Assembly (NCBI GenBank): GCA_965246795.1 | Contig: CBDFFN010000007.1 | Coordinates: 1 to 64,000, forward strand | DNA length: 64,000 nt | Direction of reading: 5' to 3' | From: JAJXWB01 sp965246795 | GTDB taxonomy: Bacteria; Pseudomonadota; Alphaproteobacteria; Rhizobiales; Beijerinckiaceae | Shown here: in pieces, positions 7,744 through 16,507 of the stretch | How the letters are laid out: each line of letters opens with the position of its first letter | How positions within the stretch are numbered: position 1 is the first letter of the stretch | Made by a program: the position numbers and the translations under genes | The notes under the pieces: generated by a model | What the model saw: the letters and a program-made list of their open reading frames with translations, nothing else | What the model was told of the DNA's origin: nothing | Databases searched by the model: none

Positions 7744-9332
7744 CCCGATCGCGCCAAGTGCCTGCCAAAAAAGCGAGGGCCTTGCGTTGCGCGATCTATA
7801 CCCGCGTCTCGACCGACCATGGTCTCGATCAGGACTTTAACTCGCTTGATGCGCAGCGCGAGGCCTGCGAAGCCTACGTTCGCAGCCAGACCCACGAGGG
7901 CTGGACGCTTGTCCGGGACCGGTTCGACGACGGCGGCTTCTCCGGCGGCTCGCTCGAACGGCCGGCATTGACGCGATTGCTCGCTCTGGTCGATGCCGGC
8001 CGCGTCGACGTCATCGTCGTCTACAAGGTCGACCGGCTGACCCGCTCGCTTGCCGACTTCGCTAAACTGGTCGAGCGCTTCGATGCCAAGACTGCCTCGT
8101 TCGTCTCGATCACGCAGAGTTTTAACTCCACGTCGAGCATGGGCCGTCTCACCCTCAACATGCTCCTCTCCTTTGCCCAGTTCGAGCGGGAGGTGACGGG
8201 CGAACGCATCCGGGACAAGATCGCGGCCTCCAAGCGCAAGGGCATTTGGGTCGGTGGCAATCCGTCGTTCGGGTATATCGTCAAAGACCGCAAGCTTGTG
8301 ATTGACGAGGCAGAGGCCAACGTCGTTCGAAGCATGTTCGAACGGTATCTTGCTCTGGGGTCGCTCGACGCCCTGTTGCGGGAACTGCGCTTGCAAGAGG
8401 TCCGGACCCGTATCCGTACCCTCTCGTCGGGGAAGACGCGAGGCGGTGTCTTCTTCGGAAGGGGCGCGCTGGCGTCTCTCTTGCGCAACAGGATCTATCT
8501 TGGCGAGCTCCGCCATCACGGTGAAAGCTACCCCGCCGAACATTGCGCCATCCTCGATGGGGATCTTTTCGACCGGGTGCAAGATCGCTTGACGGGTGCT
8601 GCTGTTGCATTCGGCCAGAAACGCGCCTCTGAAAGCTTCTTGCTGAGGGGTCTGTTGTTCGACGACCGCGGCTATCGGATGACCCCATCGGCTGTCCGCA
8701 AGAAGGGTCGGCAGTACCGCTACTACATCTCGCGCGCGCTGTCGGAGGGCGCGAGAGATCGGGCGGGCTCGGCGCCACGCATTGCTGCAGCCGCGGTCGA
8801 GGACGCCATAACGCATGCTCTTGCCGCAGTGACCGATCAGCACGATCGCAAAGGGTCAGACGAGCCAAACCGCATTGAAACCTTCGTCGGCAAGATCGTC
8901 ACGTCGCGCACGACGCTCACGATCGATCTGACACCGGACGCAGCAGATGTCCTTGGCAGGCAGCAGATCGTCACCGCATGGGATCCAAAATCCACAAAGG
9001 TGCGTCGGGACGCTCTGCAACCTGATTTAACCGACGTGTCGCCGATGCGCACGGATCGGCGCGCCGATATGCTCGTTGCCATCGCACGGGGTCGGACATG
9101 GCTGAGCGAGCTGCAAAGCAACAAGGCAATCGACGTCGAAGCCATCGCCGTTCGCGAAAAGCGCTCGCCCCGCTCGGTGCTGATGACGATCTCGCTCGCG
9201 TTCCTGGCGCCACAGATCGTACAAGCCATCGTCGACCGGCGCCTGCCGCGCGGCGTCGGGCTCGCCCAGCTCTACGATCTTCCCGCAGACTGGACGGCGC
9301 AGACGGCAATGCTGGGTGTGCAGGCGACCTGA
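7740..9332 (+). CDS. large serine recombinase (resolvase + recombinase domains)
   Basis: A 530-residue site-specific recombinase. The resolvase catalytic domain spans about residues 15-165, with nucleophile Ser24 in YTRVSTD, then the DRLTRS and RIRDK segments. A recombinase domain follows (GGNPSFGYIVKDRKLVIDEA onward). The region matching the zinc ribbon (LLRGLLFDDRGYRMTPSAVR, then YRYYISRAL) keeps its flanking pattern but has none of the expected cysteines. Large serine integrases recombine att sites and need a directionality factor for excision. The gene overlaps DUF2924 (ATGA) and points towards the CAU tRNA. It could be an integrase of a decayed island or a domesticated recombinase. Confidence 0.9.
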   Translation: MTRSRQVPAKKARALRCAIYTRVSTDHGLDQDFNSLDAQREACEAYVRSQTHEGWTLVRDRFDDGGFSGGSLERPALTRLLALVDAGRVDVIVVYKVDRLTRSLADFAKLVERFDAKTASFVSITQSFNSTSSMGRLTLNMLLSFAQFEREVTGERIRDKIAASKRKGIWVGGNPSFGYIVKDRKLVIDEAEANVVRSMFERYLALGSLDALLRELRLQEVRTRIRTLSSGKTRGGVFFGRGALASLLRNRIYLGELRHHGESYPAEHCAILDGDLFDRVQDRLTGAAVAFGQKRASESFLLRGLLFDDRGYRMTPSAVRKKGRQYRYYISRALSEGARDRAGSAPRIAAAAVEDAITHALAAVTDQHDRKGSDEPNRIETFVGKIVTSRTTLTIDLTPDAADVLGRQQIVTAWDPKSTKVRRDALQPDLTDVSPMRTDRRADMLVAIARGRTWLSELQSNKAIDVEAIAVREKRSPRSVLMTISLAFLAPQIVQAIVDRRLPRGVGLAQLYDLPADWTAQTAMLGVQAT

Positions 9333-9655
9333 GGATCAATTGCCTGCGCGCCTGATAGCTAGCATTGACGTAAAGCCCATCGGGAATCTTACGTGGTTGC
9401 ACGTTGTGGCTATGCCCCAAGCGCTTGCTCCGAGAACGACGATCATCTCGCAGACCGGGCGGCAGCTATTATGCCGTGGCTATCATTTGAGTTTGGAAAC
9501 GGAATTGGGCAGCCTGAGAATGGGCCAAACAATATTCCGAAAATCTGCTTTGAGAGAATTCCGAAGAATCTCTGCGAGAAGGCGCCTACGCGATTCGCCG
9601 TCAAATGCGGGCTTCTCTACGGCCCAAGTGGAAATGGCCGTTCGACAGAGCTGGG
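9333..9655. other. spacer between recombinase and tRNA, no gene seen
   Basis: This 323-bp stretch is AT-richer than its flanks. Its open frames have no start signals or recognisable domains. I found no direct copy of the tRNA 3' end that would mark an attachment site. Confidence 0.5.
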
Positions 9656-9731
9656 TGGTGGGCCGGGCAGGACTCGAACCTGCAACCAGACCGTTATGAG
9701 CGGCCGGCTCTAACCATTGAGCTACCGGCCC
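9656..9731 (-). tRNA. tRNA with CAU anticodon, probably tRNA-Ile2 (or tRNA-Met)
   Basis: A 76-nt cloverleaf on the minus strand. The acceptor stem pairs GGGCCGG with CCGGCCC, and discriminator A and an encoded CCA follow. The D-arm is GCTC/GAGC. The anticodon stem pairs GGCCG with CGGTC around CTCATAA, giving anticodon CAT. The T-arm pairs GCAGG with CCTGC around TTCGAGT. The short D-loop and the residues after the anticodon stem resemble bacterial tRNA-Ile2, whose C34 is changed to lysidine by TilS, more than elongator tRNA-Met. Its 3' end faces the recombinase island, a common integration position. Confidence 0.93.
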
Positions 9732-9836
9732 GGTCGCGCCGGGTGCGTGTGGCTTGCTTAGAGCATGTTCCGCCAAAGTGGAATCATCTTTGGCGACGAG
9801 GATACGCTCCAAAGCGCGCGACGCGCGCTTGTGCAA

Positions 9837-10943
9837 TCACGCCGCGAATGGCCCGTAGTCCGTATAGCCCTTGTGCTCGCCACCGTAGAAGGTCACGCGA
9901 TCGTAAGGCGTGAAGGCGTGTCCGTGCCGCAGCCGGTCGACAAGGTCGGGATTGGAGATGAAATAGCGCCCGAACGCGATCGCATCCGCCGTGCCCTCAG
10001 CCACAGCGGCTTCGGCCGTGTCAGACTTGTAGTTGCCGGCAGCGATCAGCACGCGCGGCCAGCGCTTGCGATAGAGCGCCGATGCCGAAGGCACGTCCTT
10101 GTGGTCCACCTCGCCCTGCCCTGCGCCGCTCGCGCGTGGCTCGATGAGATGGAGATAGACGAGGCCGAGCTTCGCGACTTCGTCGATCACGTAGGAATAG
10201 AGCGCATCAGGCTCCGCCTCGCCGCTGTCGTTGGCGCGGCCGAACGGCGAGAGCCGCAGACCGACGCGCTCGGCGCCAAAGACATCGATCGCGGCCTGGC
10301 AGGCTTCGAGAAGAAAGCGCGCGCGATTGGCGACAGAGCCACCATAGGCATCGGTGCGCAGATTCGTACGCGTCTGAAGGAATTGCTCGAGCAGATATCC
10401 GTTGGCGCCGTGAATCTCGACGCCGTCGAAGCCGGCCTCCTTCGCGTTCCGCGAGGCCTGACGATAGCCTTCGACAAGCGTGCCGACCTCCGCTGTCGTC
10501 AACGCGCGCGGGGTCTCGAAGTCTGAGAGTGCTCCGTCTGCCGTGCGTGTCTTGCCAGCAGCCGCGACGTCGGACGCAGAAGGAGGCAGCTTGCCGTCGG
10601 GCTGGAGCGACGAATGCGAAATGCGTCCGACATGCCAGAGCTGCAGGAAGATGACGCCGCCCTTCGCGTGTACGGCGTCGACGATCTTCTTCCAGCCGGC
10701 CACCTGTTCGCGCGAATGGATGCCAGGCGTGCGCGCCGCGGCGCTGCCGCCGGGCACGATCTGCGAGGCTTCCGCGATGATAAGACCGCCCTTTGTCGCG
10801 CGCTGGCCGTAATATTCGGCGTTCAGGTCGCGCGCCGCAAAATGCTCGCGGTCGGCGCGCATGCGGGTCAGCGGCGCCATCACGACGCGATGCTCCAACC
10901 GATACGGCCCGAGTTGCAACGGCGTGAACAGGCTTTTCGTCAT
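9837..10943 (-). CDS. alkene reductase, old yellow enzyme family (NemA-like)
   Basis: A 368-residue FMN-dependent ene-reductase. LFTPLQLGPYRLEHRVVMAP opens the TIM barrel. The substrate-binding pair is His178/Asn181 in EIHGANGYLL, then TRTNLRTDAYGGS. The phosphate-binding end is AIAFGRYFISNPDLVDRL. The family reduces activated C=C bonds of enones, maleimides and nitro compounds with NAD(P)H. It stands alone: the tRNA lies to one side and the acyl-CoA dehydrogenase, with a 68-nt gap, to the other. The physiological substrate is not evident; detoxification is the usual role. Confidence 0.93.
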   Translation of the reverse strand: MTKSLFTPLQLGPYRLEHRVVMAPLTRMRADREHFAARDLNAEYYGQRATKGGLIIAEASQIVPGGSAAARTPGIHSREQVAGWKKIVDAVHAKGGVIFLQLWHVGRISHSSLQPDGKLPPSASDVAAAGKTRTADGALSDFETPRALTTAEVGTLVEGYRQASRNAKEAGFDGVEIHGANGYLLEQFLQTRTNLRTDAYGGSVANRARFLLEACQAAIDVFGAERVGLRLSPFGRANDSGEAEPDALYSYVIDEVAKLGLVYLHLIEPRASGAGQGEVDHKDVPSASALYRKRWPRVLIAAGNYKSDTAEAAVAEGTADAIAFGRYFISNPDLVDRLRHGHAFTPYDRVTFYGGEHKGYTDYGPFAA

Positions 10944-11011
10944 CGGCTCGTCTCTAGGTGGTGCGCTGGACTAGCGGGTTACGTCGCAGGGGCGCAAGCC
11001 CACACGCACAG

Positions 11012-12196
11012 TCAGTAGCTCTTCGGCAGATCGAGCACTTTTTCAGCGATGAAGGAGAGGATCAGCTGCTCGGTGATCGGCGCAATTCGGTTGATCGCGA
11101 CTTCGCGAAACAGCCGCTCGACATGATATTCTTTCGCGTAGCCGAAGCCGCCATGCGTCGCGATCGCTTGCCAGGCGGCATCATGTCCCGCGCGCGCGCC
11201 GAGGAATTTCGCGCTGTTCGCTTCTGCGCCGCAAGGCTGGCCAGAATCGTAGAGATGCGCGGCGCGTAAAACCATGAGCCACGCGGCTTCGAGCTGCATC
11301 CATTTCTCGGCGAGCGGATGCTGGATGCCCTGGTTCTGGCCGATGGCGCGGCCGAAAACGCGACGCTCGCGCGCATATTTCGTCGCGCGCCGCAGCGCGT
11401 CCTGCCCGATGCCGATCGCTTCCGCCGCGATGAGGATACGCTCGGGATTGAGACTGTGCAGGATGGTCGCGAAGCCGCGCCCTTCCTCGCCGATGCGATC
11501 CTCGTCAGGCACGAAAAGCCCGTCGATGAAGATAGCATTGGAGTCGACGGCCTTGCGTCCCATTTTCGGAATGCGGTGCACGTCGATCTTCGCGCGGTCG
11601 AGATCGGTGTAGAAGATCGTGATGCCGTCGGTGGGTTTTGCACAATCCTCGAAGCGGGTCGTGCGCGTCAGCAGCATGATCTTATTCGCGACCTGCGCCG
11701 TCGAGGTCCAAACTTTCTGGCCGCTTATGACGTAACCGCCGTCGACCTTTTTAGCGAAGGTCTTGATGCGCGTTGTATCAAGACCTGCGTCCGGCTCGGT
11801 GAAGCCGAAGCAGCACTGATCCTCGCCCGCGATGAGCCGGGGAATCCATCGCCGCTTTTGCTCGGACGTTCCTTTTACGACAATCGGGTGCGGTCCGAAG
11901 AGGTTGATGTGCACGGATGACGCCGCCGCCATGCCACCACCGTGGCTCGCGACTTCGTGCATCATGACAGCCGCCTCGGTGACGCCCAGCCCTGCGCCGC
12001 CAAATTCCTCCGGCATCGTAATGCCGAGCCAGCCGGCCTCAGCCATCGCGCGATGAAATTCGAACGGAAACTTCCCGTCTTCGTCGCGCGCGAGCCAATA
12101 GGCATCGTCGAAGCGCATAACGACACTGCGTACGCCGTCGCGGATGGCTTGCAGGGCGTCGTCGCCGGGCGATTTTGCGAGGGGAGGATTGTCCAC
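11012..12196 (-). CDS. acyl-CoA dehydrogenase
   Basis: A 394-residue flavoenzyme starting at GTG 12196 (VDNPPLAKSP). A longer frame exists upstream but would run through a palindromic repeat and is unlikely. The N-terminal helical domain ends in GWLGITMPEEFGGAGLGVTE. CFGFTEPDAGLDTTRIKT and GQKVWTSTAQ line the FAD/acyl site. The C-terminal bundle includes YARERRVFGRAIGQNQGIQH and GGFGYAKEYHVERLFREV. Residues RIAPITEQL hold the Glu in the place of the usual EGT region. The family oxidises acyl-CoA to enoyl-CoA, passing electrons to ETF. It lies downstream of dctM with only the REP-like palindrome between. Confidence 0.92.
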   Translation of the reverse strand: MDNPPLAKSPGDDALQAIRDGVRSVVMRFDDAYWLARDEDGKFPFEFHRAMAEAGWLGITMPEEFGGAGLGVTEAAVMMHEVASHGGGMAAASSVHINLFGPHPIVVKGTSEQKRRWIPRLIAGEDQCCFGFTEPDAGLDTTRIKTFAKKVDGGYVISGQKVWTSTAQVANKIMLLTRTTRFEDCAKPTDGITIFYTDLDRAKIDVHRIPKMGRKAVDSNAIFIDGLFVPDEDRIGEEGRGFATILHSLNPERILIAAEAIGIGQDALRRATKYARERRVFGRAIGQNQGIQHPLAEKWMQLEAAWLMVLRAAHLYDSGQPCGAEANSAKFLGARAGHDAAWQAIATHGGFGYAKEYHVERLFREVAINRIAPITEQLILSFIAEKVLDLPKSY

Positions 12197-12227
12197 GCGC
12201 GGATATCTACGCCGAGTTGAACCTGAT

Positions 12228-12280
12228 CGCGAGCCTCCCGGCTCGCTTGCACGGATCAAATGCGAGCCGGGAGGCTCGCG
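12228..12280. repeat. REP-like palindromic element, copy 1
   Basis: Two 19-nt perfect inverted arms, CGCGAGCCTCCCGGCTCGC and its complement, are separated by 15 nt. Each arm is itself palindromic (GCGAGCC/GGCTCGC). The element lies in the dctM/acyl-CoA dehydrogenase gap and could form a strong hairpin in RNA. Related elements occur near 24.0 and 46.6 kb. Confidence 0.85.
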
Positions 12281-12288
12281 GTCCAAAA

Positions 12289-13641
12289 TCACCGCGTCTT
12301 AGGGATCAGCAGATCTGGCAGCGTCAAGGCGATCTGAGGCGCGAGGCAGAGCAGCAGGATCGCGACCGCCATCAAAACGACGAACGGCAACGTGCCCCAG
12401 ATAATCTGCGAGAGTGGAATGTCCGGCGCGATGTTCTTGATGACGAAAATGTTGAGCCCGACCGGTGGATGGATGAGACCCATCTCCATCGTGATGGTCA
12501 TGACAACGCCGAACCACACGAGATCGAAACCCGCGGCCCGCAATGGCGGCAGGATGATCGGCGCCGTCATCAGGATGATCGAGACCGGCGGCAGGAAAAA
12601 GCCGAGGACGACCACGAGCAGCAAGATCGTAACGAGCAGAAGCCACGGCGACAGGTTGAGCGCCACGATCGCCGCGGCGGCCGCCTGGCTGATGTGGAGA
12701 TAGCTCATCACGTACGCGTAAAGCAGCGAGATGCCGATGATCATCATCAGCATCGTCGACTCGCGCAATGTCGCGGTGAGGATCAGGTTGACATCCTTGA
12801 ACCGCCAGACGCCGTAGATGATCGCGATCAGCGCAAGTGCGAGCAGACCGCCAAGTCCTGCCGTCTCCGATGGCGTGGAATAGCCGCCGTAAAGGGCGAC
12901 CATGACGCCGGTCAGCAGGATGACGAACGGCAACACGCGTGGCAACGTGGAGAGCCGTTCGCGGAACGTGTCTTTTTCTTCGATCAGCAACGCGGACCGC
13001 GTACCGTCTGTCTCGTATGCGCGTTGCGCAGCTGCACGCTCCTTGCGGAAGCGCACGATCGACCATGCCGCAAACAAAGCGACAAGCAGCAGGCCCGGCC
13101 CGATGCCCGCAAGAAACAGCCGCCCGAGCGATTGTTCCGCTGCGACGGCATAGAGGATCATCGTGATCGACGGCGGCAGAAGGATACCGAGCGTGCCGCC
13201 GGCGGCGATGATACCCGCAGCGAAGCCCGGCGAATAACCGCGCCGCCGCATTTCTGGAATACCGGCTGAGCCGATGGCGGAGCATGTTGCGGGCGAAGAC
13301 CCCGCCATCGCCGCGAAAATCGCGCAAGCGAAAACGTTGGCGATGCCGAGACCGCCCGGAATTTTGCGCATCCAGGCATGCATGGCGGCATAAAGGTCTT
13401 GGCCGGCGCGCGAACGCCCGATCGCCGCACCCTTCAGGATGAAGAGCGGGATCGAAAGCAGCGTGATAGACGCCATCTCTTCGTAGATATTCTGCGCGAC
13501 CGTATCGAGCGATGCGGCTGGCATAAAGAAGTACATGAAGGCGAGTGCGACCGCGCCGAGCGCAAAGGCGATCGGAATGCCCGACAGCATCGCGGCAAGC
13601 GTCGCGCCCGCGTAGAGAACGCCGATGGCTGCGACGCTCAT
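12289..13641 (-). CDS. dctM: TRAP transporter large permease subunit, DctM family
   Basis: A 450-residue inner-membrane protein with about a dozen hydrophobic segments. Family hallmarks include GIPIAFALGAVALAFMY at the N-terminus, FACAIFAAMAGSSPATCSAI in the middle and GLIHPPVGLNIFVIKNIA near the end. DctM forms the ion-driven (usually Na+) translocation path of TRAP systems, taking ligand from the DctP receptor. The start overlaps the dctQ stop by 4 nt. Genes are in the order dctP-dctQ-dctM on the minus strand. The substrate is probably an organic acid; the adjacent acyl-CoA dehydrogenase hints at a carboxylate catabolised through CoA esters. Confidence 0.93.
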   Translation of the reverse strand: MSVAAIGVLYAGATLAAMLSGIPIAFALGAVALAFMYFFMPAASLDTVAQNIYEEMASITLLSIPLFILKGAAIGRSRAGQDLYAAMHAWMRKIPGGLGIANVFACAIFAAMAGSSPATCSAIGSAGIPEMRRRGYSPGFAAGIIAAGGTLGILLPPSITMILYAVAAEQSLGRLFLAGIGPGLLLVALFAAWSIVRFRKERAAAQRAYETDGTRSALLIEEKDTFRERLSTLPRVLPFVILLTGVMVALYGGYSTPSETAGLGGLLALALIAIIYGVWRFKDVNLILTATLRESTMLMMIIGISLLYAYVMSYLHISQAAAAAIVALNLSPWLLLVTILLLVVVLGFFLPPVSIILMTAPIILPPLRAAGFDLVWFGVVMTITMEMGLIHPPVGLNIFVIKNIAPDIPLSQIIWGTLPFVVLMAVAILLLCLAPQIALTLPDLLIPKTR

Positions 13642-14282
13642 GGCTTTTGCGCATCTCCGACAGGACGGCCGTGCCCGTCAGCGGCAAGCCCGATCTTCGG
13701 ATCGGCGTGGCTGGCGGCCGCCGGTCCGTAGAGCAGCGCTTCGACGATCTGCATAACGAGTTGCACTGCGAGCAACGTCAGGCCGCACGTCATCAGAGCA
13801 TAGGGAATCGACAGCGGCGGTCCCCACGACGACGACGACACCTGCCCATCGACCCACGCCTCGTGCAGCAATCTTCCGCTTTTCCAAGCGAAGAATGCGA
13901 CGAAGCCAAGACTGACAATATCGACGAAGATCAGCCGTCCGCGATTGACGCGCGGCGACAGCAGACCGGTGAGCGCCTCGATCGCGACATGGCCGCGTTT
14001 CGCCTGCACCGCCGCCGAGGACAAGAACGTGCTCCCGATGATGAGAAAGACGGCGGCCTCGTCCTGCCAGTCGGTCGGCAGTTTGAACACGTAGCGCACC
14101 AGCACGCTGTAGGTAAGGACGAGACACGCGCAGACGAGCGCCACTCCGCCGCACACCATGACGAGCGCGTTGATCCTGGCAAGAGCGCGCGCGAACGCAC
14201 CGACAGCGCCCGGTATTTTGGGCGTCGCGACGGCATTCTGCGACGCGGTGCCCGCAGACGCCGCGTCGAAACCGTGCGTCAA
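13638..14282 (-). CDS. dctQ: TRAP transporter small permease subunit, DctQ family
   Basis: A 214-residue membrane protein with four hydrophobic segments, the normal DctQ topology. Markers are VLVRYVFKLPTDWQDEAAVF and AAVQAKRGHVAIEALTG. The start is taken as TTG 14282, which overlaps the dctP stop (TTGA); the frame stays open further upstream but that stretch lies within dctP. A Gly/Ala-rich cytosolic N-terminus precedes the first helix. It works as the membrane partner of DctM. Confidence 0.9.
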   Translation of the reverse strand: MTHGFDAASAGTASQNAVATPKIPGAVGAFARALARINALVMVCGGVALVCACLVLTYSVLVRYVFKLPTDWQDEAAVFLIIGSTFLSSAAVQAKRGHVAIEALTGLLSPRVNRGRLIFVDIVSLGFVAFFAWKSGRLLHEAWVDGQVSSSSWGPPLSIPYALMTCGLTLLAVQLVMQIVEALLYGPAAASHADPKIGLAADGHGRPVGDAQKP

Positions 14283-15304
14283 GAAACCTGCTCGGCCATC
14301 TTCAGGAGGTCCGCGCAGGCCTCGCTCTTGGCCGCGAAATCCTTCCACGCGGTGTCGCGCGCGATATCTCGCCACTTGCGCAGGTTCGCGTCGTCGAGCT
14401 GCTGTACCTTCGCGCCCGCTTTGGAGAAGATTTGCTCAACGCGGACATCGTCTTCCTTCGCGCCTTTCTGGCCGAAGGCCTCGAGCTCCGCGCCGACGGC
14501 CATGATGACATCGCGCTGATCCCCAGGCATGGCGTCGAAAATGCTCTTAGACATCATGATCGGCTCGAGCATGAACCAGTAAGAACGCTCCTTGCCGGAC
14601 AGGAGATATTTCGCCAGTTCCTCCAGCCGGAAGGAGATCAGACTTGTTGACGATGTCAGCACTGCGTCGCACGCGCCGGTCTGCATGGCGGCGTAGGATT
14701 CGTTCGACGGGATCGAAAGCGTCGCCGCACCGGCGGCTTTCATCATCAGGTCCATCTCGCGCGATCCGCCGCGCACCTTCATGCCTTTGGCATCATCCGG
14801 CGTCAGCAACGGCCGCTCGCGGCTGACGAGGCCACCGGCCTGCCAGACCCAGGACACAAGCACGATGCCCTTGGATTCGAGGATGGATGTGAGCTTGCGG
14901 CCGACCGGCGCGTTCTTCCAAGCGAGGGCCTGTTCGTAGGACGGCACGAGCGCCGGCATCAGGCCGATATTCGTCTCTGGCACTTCGCCGCCGGCGTAAG
15001 GCGCAGGGTACAGTGACAGGTCGAGCGCACCTTTGCGCATCGCGGCGAATTGCGCGTTCGTCTTCATCAGCGACGAGCCGGGATAGACCTGCACTTCGAG
15101 CGCACCTTTCGAGCGCTCGGTGACGGCTTTCGCGAACATACGGGACATACGATCGCGGAAGTCGCCTTCCTCGATCGTGCCGCCGGGGAATTGATGCGAG
15201 AGCTTCAGCGTCGTGGCGGCCTGGGCAGGGCCACCCCAACCCATCCACAGCGGAGCCGCCGTCGCAGCCGCCGCACCCAGAACGCCGCGTCGCGTGAGGG
15301 TCAT
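14279..15304 (-). CDS. dctP: TRAP transporter periplasmic substrate-binding protein, DctP family
   Basis: A 341-residue receptor. The N-terminus TRRGVLGAAAA looks like a twin-arginine or Sec signal, with cleavage near AQA/ATT about residue 29. The DctP fold is shown by LKLSHQFPGGTIEEGDFRDR, then SKGALEVQVYPGSSLMKTNA, and KGMKVRGGSREMDLMMKAAG carrying the usual ligand-binding Arg region. GGGAGAGACGG precedes the ATG at 15304. It is first in the dctPQM operon. The predicted ligand is a small organic acid; the sequence does not say which. Confidence 0.93.
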   Translation of the reverse strand: MTLTRRGVLGAAAATAAPLWMGWGGPAQAATTLKLSHQFPGGTIEEGDFRDRMSRMFAKAVTERSKGALEVQVYPGSSLMKTNAQFAAMRKGALDLSLYPAPYAGGEVPETNIGLMPALVPSYEQALAWKNAPVGRKLTSILESKGIVLVSWVWQAGGLVSRERPLLTPDDAKGMKVRGGSREMDLMMKAAGAATLSIPSNESYAAMQTGACDAVLTSSTSLISFRLEELAKYLLSGKERSYWFMLEPIMMSKSIFDAMPGDQRDVIMAVGAELEAFGQKGAKEDDVRVEQIFSKAGAKVQQLDDANLRKWRDIARDTAWKDFAAKSEACADLLKMAEQVS

Positions 15305-15425
15305 CCGTCTCTCCCTTGATTTTGTTTGATGATCCCGCAAGGGGACCCGTTGCGGCGGACGATGCCACATCGGAGCCTGAGAGAAAACGCCCGCCGCCCT
15401 GCCACCAAAGTTGGTGCCAGCAACG

Positions 15426-15848
15426 CTACCGCTGCATTTGCATGTGCATCGGATGGCCGTCCGGCATCATGTTGCGATCGAGATTGGCCATTATCCAGAG
15501 CGAGCCGCCGATCACGAGAATGACGATCAGTGTGCCGAAGGCGAGCGCGAGAACGTTGTTCGTATTGTCGGCGGATGTCGTGATGTGCAGGAAGAACACG
15601 AGGTGGACACCCATCTGTGCGATCGCAAAGACGACGAGCGCAACCGGCACACCCGGCCCCCAGACGAGGCCGGTGCCTGCTATGCCGAAGGACAGGGCCG
15701 TCAGGACAACCGCGAAGAGCAGGCCGACAAGATAGAAGCGCAGGCCTGCAACGAGTTCATCGCGGCCGGCGGGCGCATCGCCCGGCGCGGTGTCGCCGCC
15801 ACGATCCCGGCCCTCGTCGATTCCGTCGACTCCGTCCTGCGCGCTCAC
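15426..15848 (-). CDS. cyoD: cytochrome o ubiquinol oxidase subunit IV
   Basis: A 140-residue membrane protein with three hydrophobic segments (FYLVGLLFAVVLTALSFGIA, VALVVFAIAQMGVHLVFFLH, and a third starting NNVLALAFGTLIVILV). This matches CyoD, which assists assembly of the CuB site of bo3-type oxidases. The GTG start overlaps the cyoC stop (GTGA). It has an acidic, Asp/Gly-rich N-terminal extension compared with the E. coli protein and a Met/His-rich tail (HPMHMQMQR) that might bind metal. It is last in cyoABCD; no cyoE (heme O synthase) follows. Confidence 0.9.
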   Translation of the reverse strand: MSAQDGVDGIDEGRDRGGDTAPGDAPAGRDELVAGLRFYLVGLLFAVVLTALSFGIAGTGLVWGPGVPVALVVFAIAQMGVHLVFFLHITTSADNTNNVLALAFGTLIVILVIGGSLWIMANLDRNMMPDGHPMHMQMQR

Positions 15849-16507
15849 GTCATCGCTCCCAGGAGATAGACGACGGTGAAGACTGCGACCCAGATGATGT
15901 CGAGCGCATGCCAGAATAGGCTGAAGCACAGGAAGCGGCGGTGAATGTCGGCGCGAAAGCCCTTCGCCCAAAGCTGCGCCATCATCGTCAGTAGCCAAAG
16001 CAGGCCGACCGTGACGTGAAGGCCATGGCAGCCGACCAGCGTGAAAAACGCAGAGAGAAAAGCGCTGCGCGTCGGGCCGGCATCGCGCATCACGAGATCG
16101 GCGAATTCCCGCAGTTCCAGCGCCAGGAAGCCCGCGCCAAGCACGAAGGTCGCTGTCATCGCGCCGTAAAACCACGCTTGCTTGCGCGCATCCATCGACA
16201 GCGAGGCGGTGGCGCAAGTAAAGCTCGAAAGGAGCAGCAGCGCCGTCTCGATCGCGACGTTGCGGAGATCGAAAATCTCTACGGGTTTGGGGCCGTCGGC
16301 CGTCTTGCCCACCAGCACAGCATAAGTCGCAAACAACGCCGAGAACATGACGATGTCGCTGAGCAGGAAAATCCAGAAACCATAGCCGACGACGATGCGC
16401 TTCGACGCCGGGCCGCCGCTGCCGTGACCCTCGCGCGTGCTCTCCGCATCGCCGCCGTGGCCGAGATGATGCGGATCGCTGTCCGCCGTTGCCGTCGCGC
16501 CGCTCAT
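15845..16507 (-). CDS. cyoC: cytochrome o ubiquinol oxidase subunit III
   Basis: A 220-residue protein with five hydrophobic segments and the heme-copper oxidase subunit III signature (GFWIFLLSDIVMFSALFATY, and later FTLVGCHGLHVTVGLLWLL). The N-terminus is His/Gly-rich (DPHHLGHGGDAES). It overlaps cyoB by 4 nt and cyoD by 4 nt, indicating translational coupling. Subunit III stabilises the oxidase and is not catalytic. Confidence 0.93.
   Translation of the reverse strand: MSGATATADSDPHHLGHGGDAESTREGHGSGGPASKRIVVGYGFWIFLLSDIVMFSALFATYAVLVGKTADGPKPVEIFDLRNVAIETALLLLSSFTCATASLSMDARKQAWFYGAMTATFVLGAGFLALELREFADLVMRDAGPTRSAFLSAFFTLVGCHGLHVTVGLLWLLTMMAQLWAKGFRADIHRRFLCFSLFWHALDIIWVAVFTVVYLLGAMT

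Noticed and set aside
5628..9655. A prophage
   Set aside because: No capsid, terminase, portal, tail or lysis genes are present; only a recombinase with two DUF genes.
5628..9731. A tRNA-integrated island bounded by direct att repeats
   Set aside because: The recombinase and the tRNA 3' end are in the right arrangement, but I found no copy of the tRNA 3' end on the left side. Large serine integrases also usually do not use tRNA genes.
9393..9913. Frames reading through the CAU tRNA (for example GRAGLEPATRPL)
   Set aside because: This peptide is the well-known translation artefact of a tRNA gene; the cloverleaf is complete on the minus strand.
11012..12292. A longer N-terminus for the acyl-CoA dehydrogenase, starting at 12292
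   Set aside because: It would translate the REP-like palindrome and yields an odd Arg/Ser/Gly-rich leader; GTG 12196 begins just before the family fold.
12175..13269. A 364-codon frame on the plus strand opposite dctM
   Set aside because: Arg/Asp/Gln-rich composition typical of antisense frames; dctM is a good membrane protein on the other strand.
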